64,000 nt of DNA, taken from contig OX392535.1 of NCBI GenBank assembly GCA_947623455.1, forward strand, positions 33,504,688 through 33,568,687. Direction: 5' to 3'. Both the position numbers and the translations under genes were made by a program. Every line of letters starts with the position of its first letter. Positions within the stretch are counted from its first letter, which is position 1. Positions 10,055 through 20,010 of the stretch are shown here, in pieces. The notes below the pieces were generated by a model that saw only the letters and a program-made list of their open reading frames with translations, was not told where the DNA came from and did not search any database. This stretch comes from Mimachlamys varia (taxonomy: Eukaryota > Mollusca > Bivalvia > Pectinida > Pectinidae).

Positions 10055-10307
10055 ATTTATTTATATACATTTTATTCATTTTACAACAATTATGAAACAA
10101 GTTATCCTTACACAACTTTACTGATCACTATTGTCGGCACTTATGTTAGCGCACAAGGAATCTTATTGTGGGAGGAAATGGAGGACCTGAAGGAAACCCA
10201 CGTCGTCAGCCAGGTGCCTCCATACCTTTTCACGTTCGGTCGAGGAATCGAATCCCGGTCGCCTTGATGGAAGGCAAATACGTTATCCACTGCACAAACC
10301 GACAACC
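10055..10307 (-). mobile_element. tRNA-derived SINE, family A, full length
   Basis: On minus: tRNA-like head with A-box region TGTGCAGTGG and B-box GGGATTCGATTCC, then CGAACGTGAAAAGGTATGG, the CCTCCATTTCCTCCCACAAT centre, GTGCGCTAACAT, CATAATTGTTGTAAAATGAA and an AT-rich tail. Flanked by an 8-bp direct repeat ACCTACAT (10047-10054 and 10308-10315). The same family occurs at 47018-47196 and 51153-51396. Confidence 0.85.
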
Positions 10308-10315
10308 ACCTACAT

Positions 10316-11154
10316 TTCTTGGGTGAGATGGCCTTAACCTGATGTGATGCAGTAAAACATAGCCTACCACAGCCAACGGTATCACCCAGTTCTGTTGTGG
10401 AAGTTCCTGATGGGATCAGTTTTGTTAAGGTAACCTAGTCTATGTAAATATATGAGGAGTAGTTTTAATTAATTCTCGGAAGGCTGCTGTAAAATAATTA
10501 TTTTGCATATTGGTAAAACTTTAATATACATATAATGTAATTATAAATGAAAGTGTAATTTTTTTTTTTTGTAAATGGTACATATTGCTAATTGTTACAG
10601 GTATATTGTATAATTACGTGTATTTCTTACGTTGAACTTTAAGATATATTTTTTTTCATCTTACATAAGTATTTAACTAATCAGTCCATTTCATGGTCAA
10701 GGTTTCCAATTTATCTTGATGAGATAAACGCTAAGTGCCCTGTGTCTTTATCGGCCCTGGAGGTGTGTAGTACAGCCATACGTGGCGTGTGGTCGTGTGT
10801 AAATGTGAGTGATCTGCACTGAGGACATAGTCTAGGTTTCTGACGTAGAACGAAATACAATTTGACACGTTTACTTGGACTCATTCTATATATATATATT
10901 TCATATCACACACATGTAACAAAATATGGTAAAAGAAGTAGCATTTGTTAATATCCCATACATTAATATACATCATTTCATATAGCGCCTTATGAAACTG
11001 ATATGAGCCGCTCTAAAGTAAATAATGAAACTATTAAAAATTTTTATACAATTTATACAATGGATTTGATTCTCATACACAACAATTACAGTTACTTTGC
11101 TTGGACAGTTTCTATGAAATAAAGGGCATTGAATATTCAGAACATCATTCGAAA
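10316..11154. other. No recognisable feature
   Basis: AT-rich spacer with a T-run near 10559 and a TA-repeat near 10890. Nothing gene-like. Confidence 0.45.
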
Positions 11155-11495
11155 CGTTCATATCTATATCGAACTTAATATTCTGTATGATATGAAGATG
11201 GACGTTTTTGAGTATGCTCATTGGTGTGTTTACTTGTTGTGATTGACTATGATACTCGGTTCTCATTTTGAGAACTTGATGTTTACTTGGATGTGACAAA
11301 TATTTACATGGCGGGTGTCGTCGATGAAGCAGAAGACGCTTACTATTCCGGAACACCTGGTCTTATTCTCTTGTACTTTTACGAGGGTCTCTATGTAAAT
11401 CTTTCCTTTGTTCCTATTTTGCCCCTAGTTTAATCGATTTTGAGTTCGGATTATGGTTATGTTGACGCTTTGCTATTCTCTGATTGGTTTTTTTT
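11155..11495 (+). repeat. Dispersed repeat R1, near full length and well preserved
   Basis: Family blocks in order: TATGATATGAAGATGGACGT, GGTTCTCATTTTGAGAACTT, ACTTGGATGTGAC, ACATGGCGGGTGTCGTCGAT, GAAGCAGAAGACGCTTACTA, TTCCGGAACACCTGGTCTTA, AATCGATTTTGAGTTCGGAT, TTGACGCTTTG. It gives the clearest view of the consensus. No TIR or target duplication was seen at its ends. Confidence 0.85.
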
Positions 11496-11577
11496 GATAA
11501 GCATATACATAAAATAGAACGTTTATAAATACTACTTTGATAACTTTGCAAGAGATGCCTCAGGGGCTAACTCCTAG

Positions 11578-11814
11578 TCAAGTGTTAATTGGCCATATGT
11601 GTATATACCTGCGTACTGGCAGAAATGTATTGTGTTCTTTCTTGTAGTGAGACCTTGCTTCCAATGGTATCCACACATTTTCACCTAAGTTGGTTAAGTT
11701 GTTTTCATCAAGATAACTAACGATGGAAGAATTATCAAATGCCATGAAAACCTTTATAAATGCATCGTAGCACTCCCTATGTATACTTTGTTGGATGCAT
11801 GCACATTCTCGCAA
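11578..11814 (-). other. Unassigned minus-strand open frame
   Basis: 78-codon frame including FMAFDNSSIVSYLDENNL and ENVWIPLEARSHYKKEH, amino-acid usage that looks less like random AT-rich sequence than its neighbours. A CGCAG followed by GTATAT near the 3' end could be a donor. No family recognised and no partner exon confirmed. Confidence 0.2.
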
Positions 11815-12148
11815 TTAATTTTTCAGTGAGGATCACAGTCATCACACTAAATTGACCAATAGAACATCATCATTATAAAACAACTGGAAATGATCTACTG
11901 TTACGTTAGTTTTCACTGTCACTTAACGTTGGTCGATATTTTTGTAAGATTTGCTTAGAATTGCAAATAAACGGTAAAATGAAAACACCAGGCTTCTCAT
12001 ATTGAACATTTCTAAAAAGATACTTTTTAATGTTTATCATGATAACTAAGTCTAATATATGTATATGTATATATTTTGATTTTCTCCCTGTCATACTTCT
12101 TGCACATTTATATCCCCATTCAGTTGGTTGTTTTGATGGCGAATGATT

Positions 12149-12469
12149 TTATCTCAACTTAACACCAGATGTGACTGAACAGGTTGAGCTGAATGAGGGG
12201 CTGTCTGATGGCGTGATATTCGGTCGAGGGCATGGCGTGATGCCTTTTTCCGAGATAAGCCCAGAACCACGACGACATGGCCACACCTTGATGGTCCACG
12301 TCACTTCCGGTGTGTGACGTCGATGGGAACTGTGTCCGTTTATCCACTGCCAGATACACACTGTAGACGTATGCTCTGATAACAGCTTTAAATGTGGTTT
12401 ATTTCTGGCACCAGTCACACGTACCGGTACTATTTGATTGAACTGGACGCTTCCGATTGCTAATGACAA
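12149..12469 (-). other. GC-richer island with overlapping minus-strand frames, unassigned
   Basis: About 320 bp visibly richer in GC and CpG than the flanks. Two minus-strand frames are open (106 and 66+ codons; one contains VYLAVDKRTQFPS and ends FSHIWC-stop). This could be an old exon or a repeat; no conserved motif identified. Confidence 0.2.
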
Positions 12470-12771
12470 GATAGACTAATTAATACACATGCTTTAGTGT
12501 TAATGGGTCGCCTTTTTAGAGTTCAGATTAAAATCCAATATGGCCAGTTGCATAATATCTGTCCTGTTGAAACATTTTTTTTACCAAAAGAAGTAACAGA
12601 TAATATTAGCGTTTGTTAATTGGGTCATTCGAAACTGCTTTGTCGTAGAGATCCGTTTCGAGTTGACAGCTAGGTTATGCATTCAACACTGATCCGTGAC
12701 GTGTACTCTTAATGGTCCTGTAACCAATTGACATTTGTGTTAACCTTTCTGATAATTTATATATGCACTTA

Positions 12772-12868
12772 ATGATGACGTAACACACACATTTGCTGCA
12801 GCTTTTAATTTTTGTAATAGATACAGTATGCTGAAAAAATGAATTAAACTGCACCATACAGCTAGTAC
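12772..12868 (-). mobile_element. Hammerhead element fragment, broken inside the ribozyme
   Basis: On minus it starts at AGCTGTATGGTGCAG (second half of stem III, cleavage triplet GTA and 3' strand of stem I). It continues with the family 3' segment to GCTGCAGCAAATGTGTGTGT and TACGTCATC. The 5' half with CTGANGA and stem II is absent. The break lies close to the predicted cleavage region. Confidence 0.6.
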
Positions 12869-12869
12869 T

Positions 12870-13545
12870 ATAGGGTATATATTTGAACCTGCTTTAGAAA
12901 TAACAGTTGTGGTTTAGAGGCGCTTTTAGAATCGGGAGAAATTCTGTTTTCAAAGCCAAATCGGCCAGACCTGTTTTTCTCGCTAGCGATGATGACAGTT
13001 ATTTTGCATGCGTGATATATGAGTCACATAAACCTGTTTGCAAAATATATCATCTTCTATGAGATAAATTACAAAAAAGGAAAAGGTATACCACATAAGA
13101 ACTGGGTTGACCGCCCGTTACCAGACTGCACGGTTTTGTCTTGTTGGTATAAATATTCTTTTACCAATTAGAAAGTTCCGGGATCGAATTTCCCCTAACC
13201 CCAACTGTTTATTCATTACAATCATCTATAATGTGTATTTTTTTACCTTTTCTTTTAATAATCACTACTTCATCATGATTATTTGCTGCAGGATGAGAAC
13301 TCCGCCAACTGAAATATGTCTTCATCACACTTCATTCAAAAACTTTTTTTTTTGTTTAGCATTGTAATTTTCGCAATCAAAAACATCAACGATATGAAGA
13401 CAAGTGTGGATTACTTTCATGCTTGCATTTTGGTTTTCATTTAGATGTAAAAATATCAACTATGATTTGACCTCACACCCTGCAAACTATATTTCGTTAT
13501 AAGGTACCTAAGTAACATAGATCTTTTTATCATTTTGTATCTTGA
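12870..13545. other. No recognisable feature
   Basis: AT-rich, short frames only. Confidence 0.4.
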
Positions 13546-13850
13546 TGCAACCCGCCGACAGAAATGCATCATGCGTGTTCTCTCTGATAAACATAAAGTC
13601 CTTGGATTAAAAAGACAATGCCTAACGCTCACCTTACCTTGACCGTTAAGTAGTTGCATCTATCTTAGATATTTGCAACTTGTTTGCCCAGCAATAGGTC
13701 GTGGAAGGCCACACAGAATCTTTGTCCAATTCAAGGTCAAAATTTATCTGAAGTAACCTGAGCATTATTGTATGTAACATTGATTGTTAGTACTATAAGT
13801 CGGTACACAAGCCTGGCCAGACGTCTGGGTACACATTACCTCACACTTCG
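13546..13850 (+). repeat. Duplicated block, copy 1
   Basis: Carries TGATAAACATAAAGTCCTTGG, CTTACCTTGACC, GTAGTTGCATCTATCTTAGA, TGTCCAATTCAAGGTCAAA and CGTCTGGGTACACA. The same markers recur in the same order at 14965-15240. The copies are diverged. Confidence 0.5.
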
Positions 13851-14964
13851 ACATTTTATTTTGCTTAAGAATGTGCCTTTGAAATATAATCTAGAACGAT
13901 TGGTGATTCATTTTGTTATTTTGCGGTACTGATATTCGTAGCAGCGTACCGGGTCAAACTGAGCAAGACTTTTAACAAATCTTTAATTTGTATTGTTTAT
14001 AATGTGGCTAATTATTTTCGTTTTGATTTGTGATTAAAACACAACATTTTGTAACATATTGCTTTTTTAAGCAACAACCCTGAATTTTCATAATGGACTA
14101 TTCCATCCTTTAAAATGGAAGAATTCAAATACGTCTTCGGGAATGAGTTGTGTATATCTGATCACTGGTGACAATTCGCCAAAAATTTGAACACTGTGCT
14201 AAGAACTAAATTGTTACCATCAAAATTTTACTATTTTAGAATAAATAATATGTTTTGGAATGTGTCAGCAAAATTTGACTTATTATCTTTAAAAAAGACG
14301 CAATTAAACTATGTTTTACCCTGATTGCTTAGTTTAGTCTAGTTGGCAGAATGCGACAGGGTTATTATAAGTGTTTAAATCGTTGCATGGCATACTGTAC
14401 ATGTGCTTTCTGATAATGTATTTTTCATTATACCCCCCCCCCCCCACCCCCCCCTCCCGATGATATTTTAAATTTAGTTCCTAGTTCATGCGAGTATCGC
14501 ACATGCGGATGGATCCTGCTATAGAAAACTGTAACATGTATCATTGTAAAATTATGAATCGAAGGAAAAAAAGATGTTGAAGAAGTTCTTACGATTTTAT
14601 CCATCAAAAGAGCAGATTTTGGAATGTGGAGGTACAATATATAATATTTTATATCAAACGAACATTTAGGTTTAATAGTTAGTTTCTCAACTAATGACTT
14701 CTTATGGATGACTTTCGTTTACAGTTTTGTTATGTGTGTGTGCGTGTGTCTGTATTTGTCATTGGTTATGAAATTAAATTATGTTATATAAGACGTATAA
14801 TGATCCATATATCTTAACGCGTGTGGATATTATCGCGGCAATTTAATCGAAACGAAATAAAGCACCATGAATTTGGATCGTTCACCACGATAATATTAGT
14901 TTTGTGTATGTTAAGTTTAATATTCATGTTTCAAATTGCTCTCAGAAAATATACTAATCATTTG
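13851..14964. other. Spacer with a poly-C tract at 14432-14456
   Basis: AT-rich sequence with a C-run interrupted by A and T; nothing gene-like. Confidence 0.45.
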
Positions 14965-15240
14965 GAAGCAGGAATGCACCCTTTGTTCTTCATGATAAAC
15001 ATGTATTCCTTGGTCGCGAGACAATAATCACGGGTCCCCTAACCTTGACCCCTACGTAGATGCATGTATCTTTGATACGATATGTATATTAAACGTGTTT
15101 GTTTAGAAGTTTAAGGACGCAGCATTGATGTCCAATTCAAGGCCAAACTAATCTTGACCAGCATCGTTATATTTACGACAGTGGTTTAAGGTCAAATCCG
15201 GACAAACAGGTAACCTGTCGTCTGGGTACACACAAGAAAT
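14965..15240 (+). repeat. Duplicated block, copy 2
   Basis: Counterpart of 13546-13850: ATGATAAACATGTATTCCTTGG, AACCTTGACC, GTAGATGCATGTATCTTTGA, TGTCCAATTCAAGGCCAAA, CGTCTGGGTACACAC. Same orientation, about 1.4 kb apart; a local segmental duplication or a two-member repeat. Confidence 0.5.
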
Positions 15241-15389
15241 ACTTGTGGACTTATTTTAGTTTTAGAAAAAAATCCTGAGTGCCACTCTGTTTGAAGTTGA
15301 GGTATTCTTATCATTTTTTTCAGAAACAGCTTCTCTATAAACTATTGTTATCTATTGAACAGCTTGAGATATATCCAGCTGTCAAAATA

Positions 15390-15690
15390 AATTAGAGAAT
15401 CCCGAATACCGAAGACCCAAAATCGATTAAACCAGGGGCAAAATATGAACAAAGGAAAGATTTACACGGATATCATTATAAAAGTACAAAAGAATAAGAC
15501 CATGTGTTCTGGAAGAATATGCGTCTTCTGCTTCATCGACGACACCCGCCATGTAAATATTGGTCAAATCCAAATAAACATCAAGTCCTCAAAGTGAGAA
15601 CGAAGTCAAAATTCTCTATCATAACAAGTAAGCACACTAATGATTCGACTCCAGAGCGTCTATCTTTATATCACACAAAAGGTACAAAAT
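15390..15690 (-). repeat. Dispersed repeat R1 copy
   Basis: Minus-strand family blocks: TTACATGGCGGGTGTCGTCG, ATGAAGCAGAAGACGCATAT, TCTTCCAGAACACATGGTCT. The TTGACGCTTCGG end is reduced by a small deletion. Confidence 0.75.
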
Positions 15691-16674
15691 ATTTCTCAGT
15701 GAGAAAAAATGGCGCTTCTAAATGAATCAGGAATAGTTGCCCTCAGATACGTTTCGAAATGGTCTCACATGATATGGTTTTAAGATTTGGACATTTTGCC
15801 TTCCTTGAACAATTTATTACGCATTTTCTTGTAAAGTGTTATTACTGTACGATGTATACGATGTTGTGTTGTCGACCTTCGGCGGACACCACTCCTCAGT
15901 CATCCTTCTGACCATGCACTATCTCCAACGAACCACTCAAGCTATAAGGCAAGGATGGGACTCTAAGTGGATGATACGGACATCCAAGCTCATTGTCGTT
16001 ATCATAGCAAACTGATTACTTCTGATAATACAAGCACAAGATCTACGGACAAAGCAGAGTGGTCGCTAACATAACAAAAACACCTAACGATCTAATGGTA
16101 ATGGTACCACCATCACGCTTATCTACATCAGGCTCTGGCTGCAAACAATCTTGTTTTACCTTGTCCTGTGAACTAGAAAAAACAGCATTTGGCTTCATTT
16201 AATAACGTAAATATTGCGGACTGCTTTTATCTTTGTGATTCAATATTCTCTGATAGATCATCTGCAAATTATTTAGAGTAATATCAAAATCTCTTGTTTT
16301 TATTTATTTGTATATTGTGAACGGTTACATTTGTGCGTCAAAATTAAAATAAAATAAAATACAAAGACCAGCATGGCGTGATTATTCACTTGTTATCTAT
16401 GTCAAGAGTAAGTGGCTTGATGATTTTAATATACCCTGTAAACTAAGGCCCAGGTTTTCAGAGAGTGATAAGCTAATTCAGTGACTAGAACAAGTAGTTT
16501 TGATTCTTTAAACACAGCCATATGAATTAACTGAGTTAAAGTTTCATTTTTTCGGGTACTTTGGCTTTCCTCAACCTCCAAAAACTGGCACGTCTTTAAA
16601 AGACCCTGGCTGTTAATATGACTTAACAAAATAAACCTAACCAAACTTAGTCTCTACTATTCAATTGAAAAATA
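15691..16674. other. No recognisable feature
   Basis: Mixed sequence without gene structure; short frames only. Confidence 0.4.
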
Positions 16675-16985
16675 AGAGAATACCGAAGCGTCAACAAAAC
16701 CATAATCCGAACTCAAAATCGATTAAACAACGGGTACTATATGAACAAAGGAAATAGTTATCACGGCGACCCTTGATAATGTACAAAATAATAATAAGAC
16801 CAGGTGTTCCGTAAAAGTAAGTGCCTTCTGCTTCATCGACGACACCCGCCATGTGACATCCAAAGAAAAGTCAAGTCATCGAAGTGAGAACCGAAATATC
16901 AGTCTCAATCACAAAAAAGTAACCCTATTTATTGGCATATTCAAAGTGACGAATCTTATATATCGAAAACAGGCCATTTAATTTT
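16675..16985 (-). repeat. Dispersed repeat R1 copy
   Basis: Minus-strand blocks: GGTTCTCACTTCGATGACTT, ACATGGCGGGTGTCGTCGAT, GAAGCAGAAGGCACTTACTT, GGAACACCTGGTCTTATTAT, AATCGATTTTGAGTTCGGAT, TTTTGTTGACGCTTCGGTAT. Confidence 0.8.
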
Positions 16986-17459
16986 TTCCTTGTATGAAAA
17001 ATGATAAAAGTTTTCGAGCAATAAATTGGGACCTATTAAACATAAAGTCAAAAGGTCATACGAACAGAATTACGCTGTAATCCATTTTGTATATTCGGTC
17101 GGGCAGAATTCGGACAAGAGACAAATACATGTATTTGTTGTGTCTGGAAACGGGCGTACCCATATAACCCCGGCCATGTGATAAATGTGCTTGACCAAGT
17201 TTTACAAGAATGACCATAGTCAAATATAGAACTTATCATTAGAGTTTCAACATACCAGTTGATAAGTATTTCTTTCGATAGCACGGTTTTCTTTCTTTCT
17301 TCTGTATGATTTATCAATTGGGATAGATGTGATTTCAAAGTTTTATTTTCTTCACAAAGAATGTATGTTTGATACGTTTAAAATAATTATTAACTAAACA
17401 GGTATTATATGTCTTTTGAAATGAAGTCTAAATTATGTGGTCACTCTTTAATTCATAAA

Positions 17460-17625
17460 TTGAAGGCTTTTTACGTACCTGATCGTTCTACTTCTACCAT
17501 TAGTTTAAAAATGTTTGGATTCCCACCGTTTGGCCCCTAGCATCACTGAAGAGTCCTTGTAGGACGAAACAGCTGTATGATGCAGTGCAGCATATGTGTG
17601 TGTTACGTCATCTTTGAATAGATCA
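17460..17625 (+). mobile_element. Hammerhead-ribozyme element, plus strand
   Basis: Shared 5' segment (TTTACGTACCTGAT ... TAGTTTAAAAATGTTTGGAT, TCCCACC, TTTGGCCCC), ribozyme at 17540-17583, then a shortened 3' segment GCAGCATATGTGTGTGTTAC followed by GTCATCTTT. Relative to other copies, about 45 bp between ribozyme and GCAGCATATG is deleted. Confidence 0.75.
17540..17583 (+). ncRNA. Type I hammerhead ribozyme, all core positions intact
   Basis: Segments in order: GCATCA (17540-17545), CTGAAGA (17546-17552), stem II GTCC-TTGTA-GGAC (17553-17565), GAAA (17566-17569), CAGCTG (17570-17575), TA, TGATGC (17578-17583). Stem I pairs 6 of 6; stem III is the palindrome ACAGCTGT; predicted cleavage is after GTA at 17577. 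The loop of stem II differs from the 9558 copy while both stems stay paired. Folding and consensus match are seen; catalysis is inferred. Confidence 0.87.
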
Positions 17626-18214
17626 ATATTTAAATTGATTAAAATGAAAATCGTAAATGGTTATTTGGGATGATATTGTTATTGTTATGATAAATATTGC
17701 AAGATAAAGAATTGAAAGAAATAAGTGAAAATCGTTTTTAAAAATCACGTTGTTCTTGGAGAGTTTTTTCGTTGTAAATCTTTAAAAAATTAAGTACAAG
17801 ACGCTTAATGTTAAAAAAATGAACATAACAAGTAGCCTATACACGTATATTTACATCATGAAGCAAGTGTTTAAGAGTCAGCAACATATTAACACGCCAA
17901 TTCACACATATATACTACATGTAGGTAAACATCTGTCTAAGAAGCAACTTGACCATCTTTCTCTGTTTATGCATGTTAGAACCAGCATATAAGTTGTGTG
18001 AAAACAAAGTTTGAAGCTTGAGTTATCTAGTGCCTATCAACCAACATCACATGTTCAGATATTTGAAAATACGAAAAAAAAACCAAACAACAGATTTTCA
18101 CTTCAAATACAAATTTAGAAAGTACCTATATATGATTTTACTTAGTAATATATTCAAATAATGAAGTAAGCAATTTCACCGATCATTTGACTTTCTCGGT
18201 CAATTTTGTTTTAT
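17626..18214. other. No recognisable feature
   Basis: AT-rich spacer. Confidence 0.4.
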
Positions 18215-18545
18215 GGTCGCAATCTTGGTCTCATCGAACAATATTCTACATCTTTGAATGATATGAATATGGACGTTCTTGAAATGCTCATTAGTATGCC
18301 TGCTTGTTGTGATTGAGAATTATGCCACAGTTCCCACTTTGAGACCATGACATTTACTGGGATATGACCTAGACACATGGTGGATATCGTCGATGAAGCA
18401 GAAGACGCTTACTCTTCCATTTTACCTGATCTTATTATCTTTTCATTTTTCAAGGGTGTTCGTGTAAATCGTGTCTTTGTTTATAATGTGTCCCGCATAA
18501 TGGATTTTGTTGACGCTTCGCTAATTTTCTGTTTAATCGCAAAGA
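18215..18545 (+). repeat. Dispersed repeat R1, near full length
   Basis: Starts GGTCGCAATCTTGGTCTCAT; contains AATATGGACGTTCTTGAAAT, CAGTTCCCACTTTGAGACCA, GTCGATGAAGCAGAAGACGC, TTACTCTTCC and TTTGTTGACGCTTCGC. Confidence 0.82.
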
Positions 18546-18679
18546 CACTGAAAGTTTGTGAATGATTTGTCCCATGAATACAAATGGTTAAACTGAAGTA
18601 ATTAACTTATATTATGCATACATCAGACGTTTTGTAATGTAAAATAATAGACAGTAATTTAAATCCGAAACTGGTTTTG

Positions 18680-18995
18680 AGGGTGTGTCATTTCATAGAG
18701 CAGACTGGGGGTGTAACATTTTATGGAACAAATTTGGGGGTTATTTTACAGAACAGTCTGGGGATGTGTTATTTTATAGAACAGTCTGTGGGTGTGCTAT
18801 TTTACAGAATAGTCCGGGGTGTGCTATTTTACAGTACAGTCTGGGGGTGTTATTTTACAGAACAGTCTAGGGTTGTGTTTTTTTTTTACAGGATAGTCTG
18901 GGGTGTGCTATTTTACAGAACAGTCTGGGTGTGTGCCATTTTACAGAACAGTCTGGGGGTGTGTCATTTTACAGAACAGTCTGGGGGTGTGTCTG
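18680..18995 (+). repeat. 29-32-bp minisatellite, about 11 copies
   Basis: Unit approximately TTTTACAGAACAGTCTGGGG plus GTGTGCTA with variable G count. Open frames across it change with unit length and are repeat artefacts. It lies about 1 kb upstream of the MAM gene. Confidence 0.9.
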
Positions 18996-19735
18996 ACCGT
19001 CGTTTCGTTGGAAGGTCGTCAATATTTGGACGGTAATCTCTGCTCGTATCAATACGTCACTCGCGCTTTGGTCACTCTGGTTGATAAATGACCATTTTAG
19101 GTCACTGCGATACGTTTGGAACTACGAGAAAAGGCTTGGCACCAATCTATGAACGACACGGTGACACACTTTCCATATAAGCGAAGTCCTTGTCAATAAT
19201 GAATTGAATGTACGAACTTGAAAAATGTGTTTAGTGTTAGCTAACCTTTATGGTTTTGACAATAACAAACCTCATGAACTAAGGAAACCAAGCTATCAGC
19301 CAATAGTTTTCAGAACAATCATTCAAATAAAGTGTTTGATACTCTGTTAAAATATGGCGCTTTAATTGCTTTTAGATAAAAATATTTATCTTTAGCAGGT
19401 AGCATATTATTTCGTTAACTTGATTGCAATGAAAACGTTTTTTATGTATTTTTTTCTATTATTCATAAATACCGAATCTGCATGTGCTGTGATCTTATTT
19501 ATGAAGAATTTTGGGGTTTGTCAGATTAAGGTCATTTTGTTGAAAGGTCGTCAATTTTTTTAAAGGAATCGTTGGTGTTCCTATCAATTCATCATCAACG
19601 CTTTGGTTACTTCCGTTGATAAATGACTATTTAAGGTCACAAGCACCTCATTACACTTGTAACTTTGGAAGGAGGGACACCTTGGTGCCAAGCTCCTAGC
19701 TACCCCAGTGACACAATTTCACTCGAAGTCCAGTC
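18990..19735 (+). repeat. Diverged direct duplication upstream of the MAM gene (18990-19190 and 19515-19735)
   Basis: Both copies carry, in order, GAAAGGTCGTCAAT or GGAAGGTCGTCAAT, TATCAATxxxTCATC/CTC, CGCTTTGGT, TTGATAAATGACxATTTxAGGTCAC, a TTTGGAA block, TTGG(C/T)(A/G)CCAA and GTGACACA. They are separated by about 320 bp of AT-rich sequence. The second copy ends about 150 bp before the predicted TATA box. Confidence 0.65.
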
Positions 19736-19890
19736 GCTTTTGCAGTATCAATTAAAACTACTCAAAAGTATAAATCAACATACGGGGATATATTCATAAT
19801 GTTATCAGTTTGCCCTGGAAATGCAATCTGCATGTTATCATCTAACAGGTCGAGCTTCGACAGGTCGACCTATCTACGGGGACACTATTG

Positions 19891-19898
19891 ATATATAA
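19891..19898 (+). promoter_or_regulatory. TATA-like box of the MAM gene
   Basis: ATATATAA at 19891-19898 is followed about 30 bp later by a pyrimidine-flanked ACTTCATTCAG initiator-like site and by the ATG at 19956. This gives a short predicted 5' leader of about 35 nt. Inferred from position only. Confidence 0.45.
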
Positions 19899-19955
19899 CG
19901 CTATCATACACACTACTATACTTCATTCAGAAATACTTGACACGGAGTAATCACA

Positions 19956-20010
19956 ATGGAAACTATGCAGACAGTTCTGTGTTCTGCACTATTTCTTATT
20001 GCATTAACAG
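19956..20010 (+). CDS. MAM gene exon 1: start and signal peptide
   Basis: ATG opens METMQTVLCSALFLIALT; with the next exon (GLVAADS) this forms an n-region, a hydrophobic h-region and a likely cleavage near VAA-D. The exon ends in phase 1 at ACAG before GTACGT. It is the only good hydrophobic start upstream of the MAM exons. Confidence 0.82.
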
